Positions 49,533-58,347 of a stretch of 64,000 nucleotides of DNA are shown in pieces. The stretch covers positions 2,914,001 through 2,978,000 of the forward strand of contig NZ_CP144555.1 in NCBI RefSeq assembly GCF_036607905.1, given 5' to 3'. Origin of the DNA: Streptomyces sp. SCSIO 75703 (GTDB taxonomy: Bacteria; Actinomycetota; Actinomycetes; Streptomycetales; Streptomycetaceae). Numbering within the stretch: position 1 is the stretch's first letter; every line of letters starts with the position of its first letter. Under the pieces are notes generated by a model that made no database searches, was not told the origin of the DNA, and saw nothing but the letters and a program-made list of their open reading frames with translations. The position numbers and the translations under genes are program-made.

Positions 49533-50222
49533 TCAGGCGCCGAACGCCTTGCCCTGCCCCTTGACCGGCTTCGCCCCGGCGAGCAGGTGGCGCGGGACCA
49601 GGTCCCGGGCGGGCTCCGTGTAGCCGACGGACACGATCCGGTCGCCCCGGAAGGTGAACGTCGTCAGGGACGCCAGGGTGCACTGCCGCTTGCGCGGGTC
49701 GTGCCACAGCCGCCGCCGCTCGACGTAGGACCGCAGGATCCAGATCGGCAACTGGTGGCTGACGAGGACCGCCTCGTGCCCGCGGGCCCGGTCCCGGGCC
49801 GTGGTCAGCGCGCCCATCATCCGCACCACCTGGTCGATGTACGGCTCGCCCCAGGACGGCTTGAACGGGTTGACCACGTGCTTCCAGTTGGCGGGCCGGC
49901 GCAGGGCGCCGTCGCCGATGCCGAAGGTCTTGCCCTGGAAGACGTTCTCGGCCTCGATCAGCCGGGCGTCGGTGTCCAGGTCCAGCCCGTGCGCCTTGGC
50001 GACCGGCGTCGCCGTCTCCTGCGCCCGCTCCAGCGGGGAGGCCACGACGTACGTCACGTCCCGGGGGGCGAGGTGCTCGGCGACCCGGTCGGCCATCCGC
50101 CGGCCCAGTTCGGAGAGGTGGTAGCCGGGCAGGCGGCCGTAGAGGACGCCGGTCGGGTTCTCCACCTCGCCGTGCCGCATCACGTGGACGACGGTCAGTT
50201 CCCCGTCGCGCGTCTCACTCAT
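49533..50222 (-). CDS. Histidine phosphatase (phosphoglycerate mutase-like) family protein
   Basis: 229-residue branch-1 histidine phosphatase. The catalytic RHG motif is in [18 protein letters not shown] (residues ~14-31); the second His lies in LVSHQLPIW (~165). ATG at 50222 overlaps the hemL stop, so it is co-translated with haem precursor synthesis; this pairing is common in Streptomyces. Substrate unknown. Confidence 0.9.
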   Translation of the reverse strand: MSETRDGELTVVHVMRHGEVENPTGVLYGRLPGYHLSELGRRMADRVAEHLAPRDVTYVVASPLERAQETATPVAKAHGLDLDTDARLIEAENVFQGKTFGIGDGALRRPANWKHVVNPFKPSWGEPYIDQVVRMMGALTTARDRARGHEAVLVSHQLPIWILRSYVERRRLWHDPRKRQCTLASLTTFTFRGDRIVSVGYTEPARDLVPRHLLAGAKPVKGQGKAFGA

Positions 50223-51535
50223 GCCGTCGCCTCCGCCGCCGCGCGGGCCGCCGCCGGGAGGGCGTCCGCGACGCGCTGGAGGGCCTCGTCGTCGTGGGCG
50301 GCGGAGACGAACCAGGACTCGAAGGAGGACGGCGGCAGGTAGACGCCGTTCGCCAGCAGGGAGTGGAAGAACGCGGTGTAGCGGAAGGACTCCTGCGCCT
50401 TCGCGTCCTCGTAGTCCCGCACCGGGCGGTCGGTGAAGAACACGGAGAACATGTTGGCGGCCGTCTGGAGCCGGTGGGCGACGCCCTCCTTGGTCAGCGC
50501 CTCGGTGACCAGGCCCCGGACGCGCTCCGACACCGCGTCGACCCGGGCGTACGCCGCGTCGTCGAGCAGCCGGAGCTGGGCGAGGCCGGCGGCGGTGGCG
50601 ACCGGGTTCCCGGAGAGGGTGCCGGCCTGGTAGACGGGGCCGGCCGGCGCGAGGTGCGCCATGACGTCGGCCCGGCCGCCGAAGGCCGCGGCGGGGAAGC
50701 CGCCGCCCATGACCTTGCCGAAGGTCATCAGGTCGGGCACGACGCCCTCGACCCCGTACCACCCGGCCCGGCTGGTGCGGAAGCCGGTCATCACCTCGTC
50801 GGAGACGAACAGGGCGCCGTCGGCCGCGCAGGCGTCCTTCAGCCCCTGGTTGAAGCCGGGCAGCGGCGGCACGACGCCCATGTTGCCCGGGGACGCCTCG
50901 GTGATCACGCAGGCGATCTCGCCCGGGTGCGCGGCGAAGGCGGCGTGCACGGCCTCCAGGTCGTTGTACGGCAGCACGATCGTGTCGCTCGCCTGGGCGC
51001 CGGTGACACCGGGGGTGTCGGGCAGCGCGAAGGTGGCGACGCCGGAGCCGGCCGCGGCGAGCAGCGAGTCGACGTGGCCGTGGTAGCAGCCGGCGAACTT
51101 GATCACCTTCGTCCGCCGCGTGAAGCCGCGGGCCAGCCGGATCGCGGACATGGTGGCCTCGGTGCCGCTGGAGACCAGGCGCACCCGCTCCAGGGGCGCG
51201 ACCCGGGCGGTCATCTCCTCCGCGAGCGCGACCTCGCCCTCGGCGGGCGTGCCGAAGGAGGTGCCGCGGGCCACGGCCTCCTGCACGGCGGCGATGACCT
51301 CGGGGTGCGCGTGCCCGAGGATCATCGGGCCCCAGGAGCAGACCAGGTCGACGTATTCACGACCGTCCGCGTCCGTGAGGTAGGGCCCACGGCCCGACAC
51401 CATGAACCGGGGCGTGCCGCCCACGGCGCGGAAGGCCCGCACCGGGGAGTTCACGCCTCCGGGCGTGACGGCCGCCGCACGATCGAACAGGGCCTGTGAG
51501 GCCGGTGCTTCGTATGGGTATGCCAGTTCGCTCAT
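50219..51535 (-). CDS. hemL: Glutamate-1-semialdehyde 2,1-aminomutase
   Basis: PLP enzyme of the C5 route to 5-aminolevulinate, the haem precursor. The 438-residue product has [39 protein letters not shown] and the PLP lysine in [12 protein letters not shown] (residue ~271). ATG at 51535 ([11 protein letters not shown]). Fits with the nearby cytochrome c maturation operon. Confidence 0.96.
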   Translation of the reverse strand: MSELAYPYEAPASQALFDRAAAVTPGGVNSPVRAFRAVGGTPRFMVSGRGPYLTDADGREYVDLVCSWGPMILGHAHPEVIAAVQEAVARGTSFGTPAEGEVALAEEMTARVAPLERVRLVSSGTEATMSAIRLARGFTRRTKVIKFAGCYHGHVDSLLAAAGSGVATFALPDTPGVTGAQASDTIVLPYNDLEAVHAAFAAHPGEIACVITEASPGNMGVVPPLPGFNQGLKDACAADGALFVSDEVMTGFRTSRAGWYGVEGVVPDLMTFGKVMGGGFPAAAFGGRADVMAHLAPAGPVYQAGTLSGNPVATAAGLAQLRLLDDAAYARVDAVSERVRGLVTEALTKEGVAHRLQTAANMFSVFFTDRPVRDYEDAKAQESFRYTAFFHSLLANGVYLPPSSFESWFVSAAHDDEALQRVADALPAAARAAAEATA

Positions 51536-51883
51536 GACCTGCGACGTCTCCGACCTTCTCGACCTTCTCCGACTTCCCGGACGATGGTTGCCCCGGGGGT
51601 CCGCGGTACGGACCGGGCCGAACCCCGCGAGCCCGGCATGATCCACACGACCGGCCCCAAGTGACCTCATCAGGGTAGACAACCCTCCCGAACGGCGTGC
51701 CGTCTGCCAGACTGGGGGCCATCCACGCAGCTCACACGGGCGGGGTGGAGACGGACCACCGGCATCCTGCGGACATCCGTCCCACCGTACGTTTCGGCGG
51801 GCGGCCGTGGGGGAGGTCACTGACACGATGATCGGGTTGCGCGGCGGGCGTCACGCGTCCTGGAAAAGCAGTCGGGTGGAGAT
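51536..51883. other. Divergent region between hemL and the hypothetical gene
   Basis: 348 bases without a gene. A 9-bp tandem CGACCTTCT lies at 51551-51568 (third, diverged copy follows) within the hemL leader. A less GC-rich stretch near 51660-51690 probably carries the promoters. Confidence 0.45.
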
Positions 51884-52510
51884 ATGCATCGCGGTGGCGG
51901 ACTGGGCGAGGGGACCGACGGTCTGGGTCCTCGACGTGCCCGGCGGGGAAGGCACCGGCGCGACGCGGAGGAAGCGGCGGACGCACACAGGGCGCACGGC
52001 GCCCCGGACGAGCCGGACCGCTTGGACCGACGGGTCGAGCGGCTGGGGGCGGGGAGCGGGAAGGGTGGTCGGGTGGGGGTGACCTACAAGTACTTCGGCG
52101 CGCCGGACGGCGCGACCGCGGCCCGCGTACCGATCTCGATGCGGCCCGAGGAACTCGGCGGCGACGAGCTGGGCATGAACGGCATGTTCACCAAGATCAA
52201 GCCGGAGACGATGGCCGCGATGGTCCTCACCGGCATCGAGGGGGTGCCCCTGCACAAGGTGCCGCCCCTCGAACTGGTCGTCCTGCACCCGGACTACGCG
52301 GTCGTGAAACTGCCGACCACCGTCGTCGACCCGCTGCGCGGCATCGGCGAGGAGGCCGTCGGCGCGGCGGCCTTCATCTGGTCCACCGTCCCCGACCGCG
52401 GCGGCCCGCGCGACGCCTTCAACGTCTACCAACTCCTCCACGAGTGGCAGGACTTCAGCCACCGGCTGCACGAGGCGGGGCACCAGCCGTACTGCCTGGT
52501 CTGGCCCTGA
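51884..52510 (+). CDS. Conserved Streptomyces hypothetical protein
   Basis: 208 residues if started at ATG 51884. The first ~65 are charged and low-complexity (RRARRGRHRRDAEEAADAHR), after which a folded-looking part begins at VTYKYFGAPDGATAARVPIS, continues with GMFTKIKPETMAAMVLTGIEG and ends with VYQLLHEWQDFSHRLHEAGH. GTG codons at 52073 and 52079 could start the folded part directly. No domain was recognised. It faces away from hemL and is followed by a strong terminator. Start uncertain, gene itself likely real because the C-terminal part shows normal codon bias. Confidence 0.65.
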   Translation: MHRGGGLGEGTDGLGPRRARRGRHRRDAEEAADAHRAHGAPDEPDRLDRRVERLGAGSGKGGRVGVTYKYFGAPDGATAARVPISMRPEELGGDELGMNGMFTKIKPETMAAMVLTGIEGVPLHKVPPLELVVLHPDYAVVKLPTTVVDPLRGIGEEAVGAAAFIWSTVPDRGGPRDAFNVYQLLHEWQDFSHRLHEAGHQPYCLVWP

Positions 52511-52517
52511 CCCAGCC

Positions 52518-52562
52518 CACACGGCGCCGGGCGGAGCCTGCGGGCTCCGCCCCCGCCGTGTG
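52518..52562 (+). terminator. Terminator after the hypothetical gene
   Basis: GGGCGGAGCC (52529-52538) and GGCTCCGCCC (52543-52552), 4-base loop, extended outside by CACACGGCG/CGCCGTGTG pairing; eight bases after the stop. Confidence 0.88.
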
Positions 52563-52952
52563 CCGGGACCGGCGCCGCTCTCAGGAGGGCTGGGGCGCGT
52601 CGAGGCAGTCCTGCACCGGGCCGAACGGTCCGTACGGCACGTGCCCCGGGATCTCGCCATGGGCGACCCCCTGGTCGAGAACTCCGATTCCGCGTGGAGT
52701 CGCTCGCTGGTCCGCCTCGACGTGGCCACCGCGGTGCCTCAACAACGAGCACCCGACGTGGAGCACGCCATGGCCCTCGGGCAACAGGCAATTCACTCTG
52801 GCCGGCCCGCTGCCGATCAGCTCGGTGTGCCAACGCTCCGGAGACCTGTACGAGCGCGCAGCCCCTCGGCGGTCCCGGCCGGCGGTGCGCGAGTACGGCG
52901 AACAGCTCCCCGCCCGGGGCCGTCAGCTCCCGCCTGCCGAGGCGGTGTGATC
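52560..52952 (+). pseudogene. Remnant of an XRE/TPR-type regulator (C-terminal part, frameshifted)
   Basis: Frame one reads LHRAERSVRHVPRDL...LVRLDVATAV...DVEHAMALGQQAIHSG; after about 52797 the sense continues in another frame as SVCQRSGDLYERAAP...PAVREYGEQLPARG up to a stop at ~52950. This pattern, a helical repeat followed by a SVxQRxxDLYER-VREYGEQL tail, matches my memory of the end of Streptomyces helix-turn-helix regulators with TPR-like repeats. No N-terminal DNA-binding part is found. Broken and probably inactive. Confidence 0.45.
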
Positions 52953-52959
52953 GCCAAGG

Positions 52960-53180
52960 AGCAGTGGTTGCCGGTGCCGCGAGGAGTCCGGAGTGCCGAC
53001 CGTAGCGGGTGGCGCCCCACCGGCCGGTGACGGCGGTGGTCTGAAGCAGAGTCAGATTGCCTCGGGCCATGCCGGCCGCGACGGACACGGCGACAAGCAA
53101 GGCATAGGGGCCGAGACGGCGGCGAAAGCGACGGTGGTGAGGCCGCCGAGAGCGGCCAGGGTCGTTGTGCGGGCCGTCAC
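52960..53180 (-). pseudogene. Remnant of an MFS transporter
   Basis: On the minus strand two frames give transporter-like pieces: AALGGLTTVAFAAVSAP in one and YALLVAVSVAAGMARGNLTL...GLLAAPATTA in the other, joined by a frameshift near 53105. The rest of a ~400-residue permease is missing. MFS genes are common in actinobacterial ars clusters. Confidence 0.45.
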
Positions 53181-53497
53181 GGTGCACGGCGTCGACCTGG
53201 GTGCCGTGTGGGACGGGCAGGTCGTACCGCTTCTGGTAGTCGGTGAGGTAGTCGACCACGTGCCCGGCGTCCGGGTGGGTCTCACCGGGCTGGTCGGGCA
53301 TGAGGCGGCCAGGCAAGGAGGAGTGATCCGCCGGCGAGGAGAGGCGCAGCGAGTCCCACATGTGCTGCCAGGACCCGCCCGGTGCCGCGTCGGCCTCCAG
53401 GATGACGTGGTCGAGCCCCCTGGCGGCGCAGGTGGCAGCCGGCGGCGAGCCCAGCCTGGCCGCCACCGACCACCACCACGTCCGTGTGCTGCGTCAC
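53180..53497 (-). pseudogene. Broken ArsO-like flavin monooxygenase (frameshift and truncation)
   Basis: GTG at 53497 overlaps the acr3 stop (GTGA), so the intact gene was third in the arsR-acr3 operon. It begins MTQHTDVVVVGGGQAGLAAG (FAD fold); within a run of five C bases at 53416-53420 (G-run in the gene) the frame is lost, and the protein continues in the next frame as GLDHVILEADAAPGGSWQHM ... DQPGETHPDAGHVVDYLTDY before it ends around residue 105, where the MFS fragment begins. Full-length relatives are near 350 residues. One extra G explains the frameshift; the 3' deletion shows the loss is real and not only a reading error. Confidence 0.62.
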
Positions 53498-54603
53498 GGT
53501 GCCGTCGTCACCGCGCCGGCGGCGAACTTCTTACGCCAGGCCAGTGCGACGTAGACCAGGCCGACCAGCACCGGGACTTCAATGAGCGGGCCCACCACGC
53601 CGGACAGGGCCTGGCCGGAGGTGACACCGAAGGTGGCGATGGCGACCGCGATGGCCAGCTCGAAGTTGTTGCCCGCCGCGGTGAACGCCAGCGTGGTGGT
53701 GCGGTCGTAGGCGAACCCCAGGCCCTTGCCGAGGAGGAAGGTGCCGAAGAACATGACCGCGAAGTACACCAGCAGCGGCAGCGCGATGCGGGCGACGTCC
53801 AGGGGCTGCGAAGTGATGGTCTTGCCCTGCAGGGCGAAGAGGATGACGATCGTGAACAGCAGTCCGTACAGCGCCCACGGCCCGGTCTTCGGCAGGAAGC
53901 GCTGTTCGTAGCCCTCACGGCCCATCTTCCGCTCACCGATCCGGCGCGTCAGGAAGCCGGCGAGCAGCGGCGCTCCGAGGAAGATGACCACGTTCAGGGC
54001 GATCTTCCACATCGAGATGTCCAAGTGCTCTCCGTCGCCGAGACCGAGCCAGCCGGGCAGCAGGTCGAGGTAGAACCAGCCCAGCAGACCGAACGCCAGG
54101 ACCTGGAAGACCGAGTTCAGCGCGACGAGCACGGCCGCGGCCTCGCGGTCGCCGCAAGCGAGGTCGTTCCAGATGATCACCATGGCAATGCAGCGGGCCA
54201 GGCCCACGATGATCAGCCCGGTGCGGTACTCGGGGAGGTCCGGCAGGAAGGTCCACGCCAGGGCGAACATCACCGCGGGTCCGAGGATCCAGTTGATGAC
54301 CAGGGAGGAGATCATCAGCTTCCGGTCGCCGGTGACGGCGTCCAGCCGGTCGTAACGGACCTTGGCAAGGACCGGGTACATCATCACGAGCAGGCCGAGC
54401 GCGATCGGCAGGGAGACACCGCCGACCTCCACCTTCGCCAGCACGTCGTTCAGCCCTGGAACGGCCCGTCCGAGCCCGAGGCCGACGGCCATGGCGAGCA
54501 GGATCCAGACCGCGAGGTAGCGGTCGAGGGTGGCGAGCCTCTTGACGATCGAGTCGTCGCCGCCCCCAGTCCGCGCGGAGGTGGTGGGCTCGGTGGAGGT
54601 CAC
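53494..54603 (-). CDS. acr3: Arsenite efflux transporter, ACR3 family
   Basis: 369-residue membrane protein of about ten helices that exports arsenite. The ACR3 marks are seen: IALGLLVMMYPVLAKVRYD, RCIAMVIIWNDLACGD with the essential Cys of helix 4, and TLAFTAAGNNFELAIAVAIA. GTG at 54603 overlaps the arsR stop (GTGA), so expression follows ArsR. Confidence 0.95.
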   Translation of the reverse strand: MTSTEPTTSARTGGGDDSIVKRLATLDRYLAVWILLAMAVGLGLGRAVPGLNDVLAKVEVGGVSLPIALGLLVMMYPVLAKVRYDRLDAVTGDRKLMISSLVINWILGPAVMFALAWTFLPDLPEYRTGLIIVGLARCIAMVIIWNDLACGDREAAAVLVALNSVFQVLAFGLLGWFYLDLLPGWLGLGDGEHLDISMWKIALNVVIFLGAPLLAGFLTRRIGERKMGREGYEQRFLPKTGPWALYGLLFTIVILFALQGKTITSQPLDVARIALPLLVYFAVMFFGTFLLGKGLGFAYDRTTTLAFTAAGNNFELAIAVAIATFGVTSGQALSGVVGPLIEVPVLVGLVYVALAWRKKFAAGAVTTAP

Positions 54604-54908
54604 GGGCAGGCCCTCTTGTTCTCGGCGGCAGTGCGGGCGGAGGCGGCGAGTTCGGCGAACTGCTCGGACAGGCCGGCCAGGACCTCGGGCTTGAGCTTGT
54701 AGTAGGTGTAGCGGCCGCAGGGCTCGGTATCCACGATCCCGGCCTCGCGCAGCACCTTCATGTGGTTGGAGAGGTTGGTCTGCTTGGCTCCGGTCTCCTC
54801 GACCAGGTGCGTCGTGCAGAGCGTCTCGCGCGCCAGCAGCGTCACGATCCGAAGGCGGAGCGGATCACCCAGCACCCGGATCACATCAGGATCGACTGAA
54901 GTCAGCAT
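54600..54908 (-). CDS. arsR: ArsR-family metalloregulator
   Basis: 102-residue winged-helix repressor: DPLRLRIVTLLARETLCTTHLVEETGAKQTNLSNHMKVLREAG is the DNA-binding region. Cys at 31, 64 and 101 are available for As(III) binding; the classical ELCVCD motif of E. coli ArsR is absent, as in other actinobacterial forms. Represses itself, acr3 and probably divergent arsC through the operator at 54902-54942. Confidence 0.93.
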   Translation of the reverse strand: MLTSVDPDVIRVLGDPLRLRIVTLLARETLCTTHLVEETGAKQTNLSNHMKVLREAGIVDTEPCGRYTYYKLKPEVLAGLSEQFAELAASARTAAENKRACP

Positions 54909-54942
54909 ACGCTGATACTTTCACATCATCGCTCGCTGATAC
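54902..54942. promoter_or_regulatory. ArsR operator region between arsR and arsC
   Basis: TCAGCATACGCTGA (54902-54915) is a 5-bp dyad with a 4-base centre, beginning inside the arsR start; CGCTGATAC recurs at 54910-54918 and 54934-54942, 24 bp apart. Placed between divergent genes, as expected for an ArsR operator. Confidence 0.6.
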
Positions 54943-55003
54943 CAGCGGGGACTGAAGTCATTGGCGGCCGGGTTCCGCCATGCGACGGGAGAGAACGATC
55001 GCC

Positions 55004-55417
55004 ATGGCCGACAAGCCGTCCGTCCTGTTCGTCTGCGTCCACAACGCCGGCCGCTCCCAGATGGCCGCCGCGTGGCTGACCCACCTGGCCGGCGACCGCG
55101 TCGAGGTCCGCTCCGCCGGCTCCGCCCCCGGCGACCGGGTCAACCCGGCCGCCGTCGAGGCCATGGCCGAGGTCGGCATCGACATCTCCGCCGAGGTACC
55201 GAAGATCCTCACCGTCGACGCGGTGAAGGAGTCGGACGTCTGCATCACCATGGGCTGCGGTGACACCTGCCCCGTCCTCCCTGGCAAGCGTTACCTCGAC
55301 TGGAAGCTCGACGACCCGGCCGGCCAGGGCGTCGAGGCCGTCCGCCCCATCCGTGACGAGATCAAGACCCGCGTCGAGTCCCTCATCGCCGAGATCGCCA
55401 TGACGCGGGAGACGTGA
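55004..55417 (+). CDS. arsC: Arsenate reductase (thioredoxin-coupled, LMW phosphatase fold)
   Basis: 137-residue enzyme that reduces arsenate to arsenite for export by Acr3. P-loop VCVHNAGRSQ with Cys11 and Arg17, then Cys85 and Cys89 in MGCGDTCPVLPG giving the disulphide cascade, and the general acid in DWKLDDP. ATG at 55004 (MADKPSV) has GGGAGAG upstream; ATG at 54980 would add eight residues. Divergent from arsR. Confidence 0.94.
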   Translation: MADKPSVLFVCVHNAGRSQMAAAWLTHLAGDRVEVRSAGSAPGDRVNPAAVEAMAEVGIDISAEVPKILTVDAVKESDVCITMGCGDTCPVLPGKRYLDWKLDDPAGQGVEAVRPIRDEIKTRVESLIAEIAMTRET

Positions 55418-55507
55418 CGGCGCGGACAGCGTGTTAGGCGTGAAGCGCTGCCGGGCTCCCTGCCGGGCGCCCTCGCTTGATCACCCGCCCGTACCCGTGA
55501 TCCACCG

Positions 55508-55537
55508 CCCCCACGGCACGCACCCGTGCCGTGGGGG
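55508..55537. terminator. Terminator between arsC and the flavoprotein operon
   Basis: CCCCCACGGCACG (55508-55520) and CGTGCCGTGGGGG (55525-55537), 4-base loop, between converging genes. Confidence 0.88.
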
Positions 55538-55609
55538 CCCGCGCGTCCCCGCCGCCGCACCCACCGGGGTCATGGAGGTCCGGCCGGGCGAGGACCCGGC
55601 CCGGTCCCC

Positions 55610-56860
55610 TCAGCCGAGGCCGATGCGGGCCGGGCCGCCCGTCGGGGAGAGGCCGTCGAGAAGGGTGGCGGGGATGCGGAAGACGCGGCCCGGGGCGGCG
55701 GGCCAGGACAGGGTGCGGCGGGCCACCATCCGCCCGTCCTGACGGACCGTCACCTTCGGGAAGCGGGTGAACTCGTCGGTCCACAGCAGGAGTCGGCCGC
55801 GTGCGGGCGCCGGGTCCGAGGGGCGCAGGATCTGCGGGGCGACCCACCGGAAGGGCGCGTCGGCGATCAGCCGGACCCCCGGGCCGGGCCGGTCGGCGCC
55901 GTCGAGGTGGGCGAGGACCCGGTCGGCGACGTGCCGGCCGTCGAGGGCGGCGACGTCGGCGGTGTCGACCGGGTGCAGCAGGTTGCCGGCGGCGAAGACG
56001 CCGGGTCGGCTGGTGCGCAGCGCGGTGTCGGTCAGCGGGCCGAGCGTGCCCTCGTCCAGGGTGAGGCCGGCCGAGCGGGCGAGTTCGTGGTCGGGTATCC
56101 AGTCGCCGGTGAAGACGACCGTGTCGCAGGCGACGGTGCGGCGCCGGCCGGTGTCGAGGTGCTCGATCTCGACGGCCTGGCAGCGGCCCTTGCCGATGAC
56201 CCGGGTGACCCGGGTGCGGGTGGCGACGGGCACCCCGAGGACGGTGCGCCCGGCCAGGGTGAAGGCGCCGTAGGACTCCGCCTTCGGGTACTGGCTGACC
56301 ATGAGGGCGGGGGTGCAGCCGGCCTCGCGCAGGGTGACCGCCGCCGACCAGCTCACCAGTTCGCCGCCGACGATGACGGCCCGCTTGCCGACGGGCTGGT
56401 GGTGCAGGTGGACGAGGTTCTGCAACTGGCCGGTGGTGTACACGCCGTGGGGGCGGTCGCCGGGGATGCGGCGGGCGGTGCGGGGGCGTTCGCGGGCGCC
56501 GGTGGCGAGCACGGTGGCGCGGGCGCGGACCTGGTAGCGGCCCTCGGGGCTGGTGACCTCGGCGGTGTGCTCGTCGGCCCAGCCGGTGACCATGGTGCGG
56601 GTGCGGATGTCGGCCCCGGCCTCGGTGGCCCGCCGTACGAGCCGGCGGGCGTAGGCCGGGCCGGTCATGACGCGTCGCAGGTCGCGCAGGCCGTAGCCGG
56701 TGTGGTCGCTGTGGCGGGGGATGCCGCCGGCGTCCTGCTCCCGGTCGGCGACGAGGACGTGGCCGGCGCCGCGCTCGGCCAGTTCGGCGGCGGCGGTCAG
56801 GCCGGCGGGGCCGCCGCCGATGATGAGGACGTCGGGCGTGATCAGGGGCGGCTGGGTCAT
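55610..56860 (-). CDS. FAD/NAD(P)-dependent oxidoreductase (GlpB/HcnB-like second subunit)
   Basis: 416-residue flavoprotein with a two-dinucleotide-fold layout: FAD fold DVLIIGGGPAGLTAAAELAERG (residues ~10-31), VLATGARERPR, a second fold AVIVGGELVSWSAAVTL (~165-181) and the FAD-closing GVFAAGNLLHPVDTADVAALDG. This resembles HcnB/octopine-oxidase and the FAD partner next to GlpA-like enzymes in bacterial glycerol operons. Last gene of a four-gene operon; ATG 56860 overlaps the stop of the previous gene (ATGA). Probably the electron-transfer partner of the 56857-58347 product. Confidence 0.8.
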   Translation of the reverse strand: MTQPPLITPDVLIIGGGPAGLTAAAELAERGAGHVLVADREQDAGGIPRHSDHTGYGLRDLRRVMTGPAYARRLVRRATEAGADIRTRTMVTGWADEHTAEVTSPEGRYQVRARATVLATGARERPRTARRIPGDRPHGVYTTGQLQNLVHLHHQPVGKRAVIVGGELVSWSAAVTLREAGCTPALMVSQYPKAESYGAFTLAGRTVLGVPVATRTRVTRVIGKGRCQAVEIEHLDTGRRRTVACDTVVFTGDWIPDHELARSAGLTLDEGTLGPLTDTALRTSRPGVFAAGNLLHPVDTADVAALDGRHVADRVLAHLDGADRPGPGVRLIADAPFRWVAPQILRPSDPAPARGRLLLWTDEFTRFPKVTVRQDGRMVARRTLSWPAAPGRVFRIPATLLDGLSPTGGPARIGLG

Positions 56861-58347
56861 CGGTTGTCCTTGTGCTGGGCGGGGCGTCCGCAGGGGGCGG
56901 GCCGGCTGCCGCAGCCGTCGTCGGGCTGGTGCTGTGCGCTGAGGGCGGCGACGGCGGCGCCGCAGAAGAAGCCCTGGCAGCGGCCGTTCATCGCGCGGGT
57001 GCGGCGGCGCAGCCCTTCCGGGGTGCGGGCGGGCAGCGGGGCGTGGCAGGCGTCGCGGATCTCGCCCTCGGTGACGCGCTCGCAGAAGCAGACCACGGTG
57101 CCGTAGGCGGGGTCGCGGGCGATCAGTTCGGCGTCCTGGTAGGGGCGCGGGGCGGCCTCGCCGATGTTGGGCATGCGCGGCGGCTCGGGGACGTCGCCGC
57201 GCGGGGGCAGCTCCAGTCCGGCCTCCTCCAGCAGGGTGCGGACGTGTTCGGCGATGGCGATGCCCGCGGTCAGGCCGGTGGAGCGGATGCCGCCGACCAG
57301 GAGGTAGCGCTGTGCCGGGTCGGCCTCGATGAGGTAGTCGGGGTGGTCGATGGCGGCGCGCAGTCCGGCGTAGCTGGCGGTGACCTCCTCGGCGAGCAGG
57401 CGCGGCATGAGGCGCTCGCCCTTGGTGAGGAGGAAGTCGAAGCCGTCCTCGGAGGTGCCGGTGTCGGTGCGGTCGGTGAGGTCCTCGGCGGTGGGGCCGA
57501 GCATCACGTTGCCGTAGATGGTCGGGGAGATGAGGACGCCCTTGCCGCGGGAGGTGGGCACCGGCAGGACGATCTTGTCGACGAGGGGGCGGGTGAGCTT
57601 GTCGAAGACGAACAGCTCGCCGCGGCGCGGGGTGACGGTGAAGCGGTCGTGGCCGAAGAGCCGGTCGAGGCGGTCGGCGCCGAGTCCGGCGGCGTTGACG
57701 ACCCAGCGGGCGCGGACGTCGCCGGCGGAGGTGCGCAGGGTGGTCACCCCGCCGTCCCCGGCTCCCGTGCCGCCCTCGTCGCCCGGGTCGACGCCCGTGA
57801 CCGCGTGCCGGAGCAGGATCGTGGTGCCGCGCCGCTGCGCGTCGGTGGCGAGGGCGAGGTTGGTGGTCCAGGTGCAGATGATGGACTCGTCCGGCACGGT
57901 CAGTCCGCCGAGCGCGCCCTCGCCGAGGTGGGGCAGGACGTCGTAGACCTCGTCGGCGCCGACGACGCGGCAGTGGGCGTAGCCGTTGGCCTCGGCCTTC
58001 TCCTTGAGGGCGGGCAGCGCGGCCAGTTCCTCGTCGTTCCAGGCGACCAGGACGGCGCCGGTGTGCTCGACGGGGATGCCGGTCTCTTTGGCGTAGGCGC
58101 TCAGCAGGTGGTATCCGCGGGCGACCAGGCGGGATTCGAGGGTGCCGGGCTTGGCGTCGAAACCGGTGTGCAGGATCGCGGTGTTGGCCTTGCTGGTGCC
58201 GTCGCCGACGTCGTCGCGGGCCTCCAGGAGGGCCACGGTGACGTCGTGTCCGGACAGTTCGCGCGCGATGGCCGCGCCGACGATGCCTCCTCCGATCACC
58301 GCGACGTCGAAGACGCCGTCGTGGGGGCGGTGGGGGGTGGCGGTCAT
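56857..58347 (-). CDS. GlpA/L-2-hydroxyglutarate-oxidase-like dehydrogenase with BFD [2Fe-2S] domain
   Basis: 496-residue flavoprotein: DAO-type FAD domain (DVAVIGGGIVGAAIARELSG near residue 14; KANTAILHTGFDAKPGT substrate side; RYLLVGGIRSTGLTAGIAIAEHV at the FAD end) followed by a BFD-like cluster domain with CFCERVTEGEIRDAC and NGRCQGFFC, four cysteines for a [2Fe-2S] centre. This is the architecture of anaerobic GlpA-type sn-glycerol-3-phosphate dehydrogenases. Coupled by ATGA overlap to the kinase gene upstream and the second flavoprotein downstream. Likely oxidises the phosphorylated product of the kinase. Confidence 0.83.
   Translation of the reverse strand: MTATPHRPHDGVFDVAVIGGGIVGAAIARELSGHDVTVALLEARDDVGDGTSKANTAILHTGFDAKPGTLESRLVARGYHLLSAYAKETGIPVEHTGAVLVAWNDEELAALPALKEKAEANGYAHCRVVGADEVYDVLPHLGEGALGGLTVPDESIICTWTTNLALATDAQRRGTTILLRHAVTGVDPGDEGGTGAGDGGVTTLRTSAGDVRARWVVNAAGLGADRLDRLFGHDRFTVTPRRGELFVFDKLTRPLVDKIVLPVPTSRGKGVLISPTIYGNVMLGPTAEDLTDRTDTGTSEDGFDFLLTKGERLMPRLLAEEVTASYAGLRAAIDHPDYLIEADPAQRYLLVGGIRSTGLTAGIAIAEHVRTLLEEAGLELPPRGDVPEPPRMPNIGEAAPRPYQDAELIARDPAYGTVVCFCERVTEGEIRDACHAPLPARTPEGLRRRTRAMNGRCQGFFCGAAVAALSAQHQPDDGCGSRPAPCGRPAQHKDNR

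Noticed and set aside
51807..52082. A 91-codon plus-strand frame overlapping the start of the hypothetical gene
   Set aside because: Wrong codon bias in its second half and overlaps the better-supported 51884-52510 frame.
52426..53466. A single 346-codon minus-strand gene
   Set aside because: It stitches together parts of ArsO-like, MFS-like and antisense sequence; family likeness jumps between frames, so it is a decayed region, not one gene.
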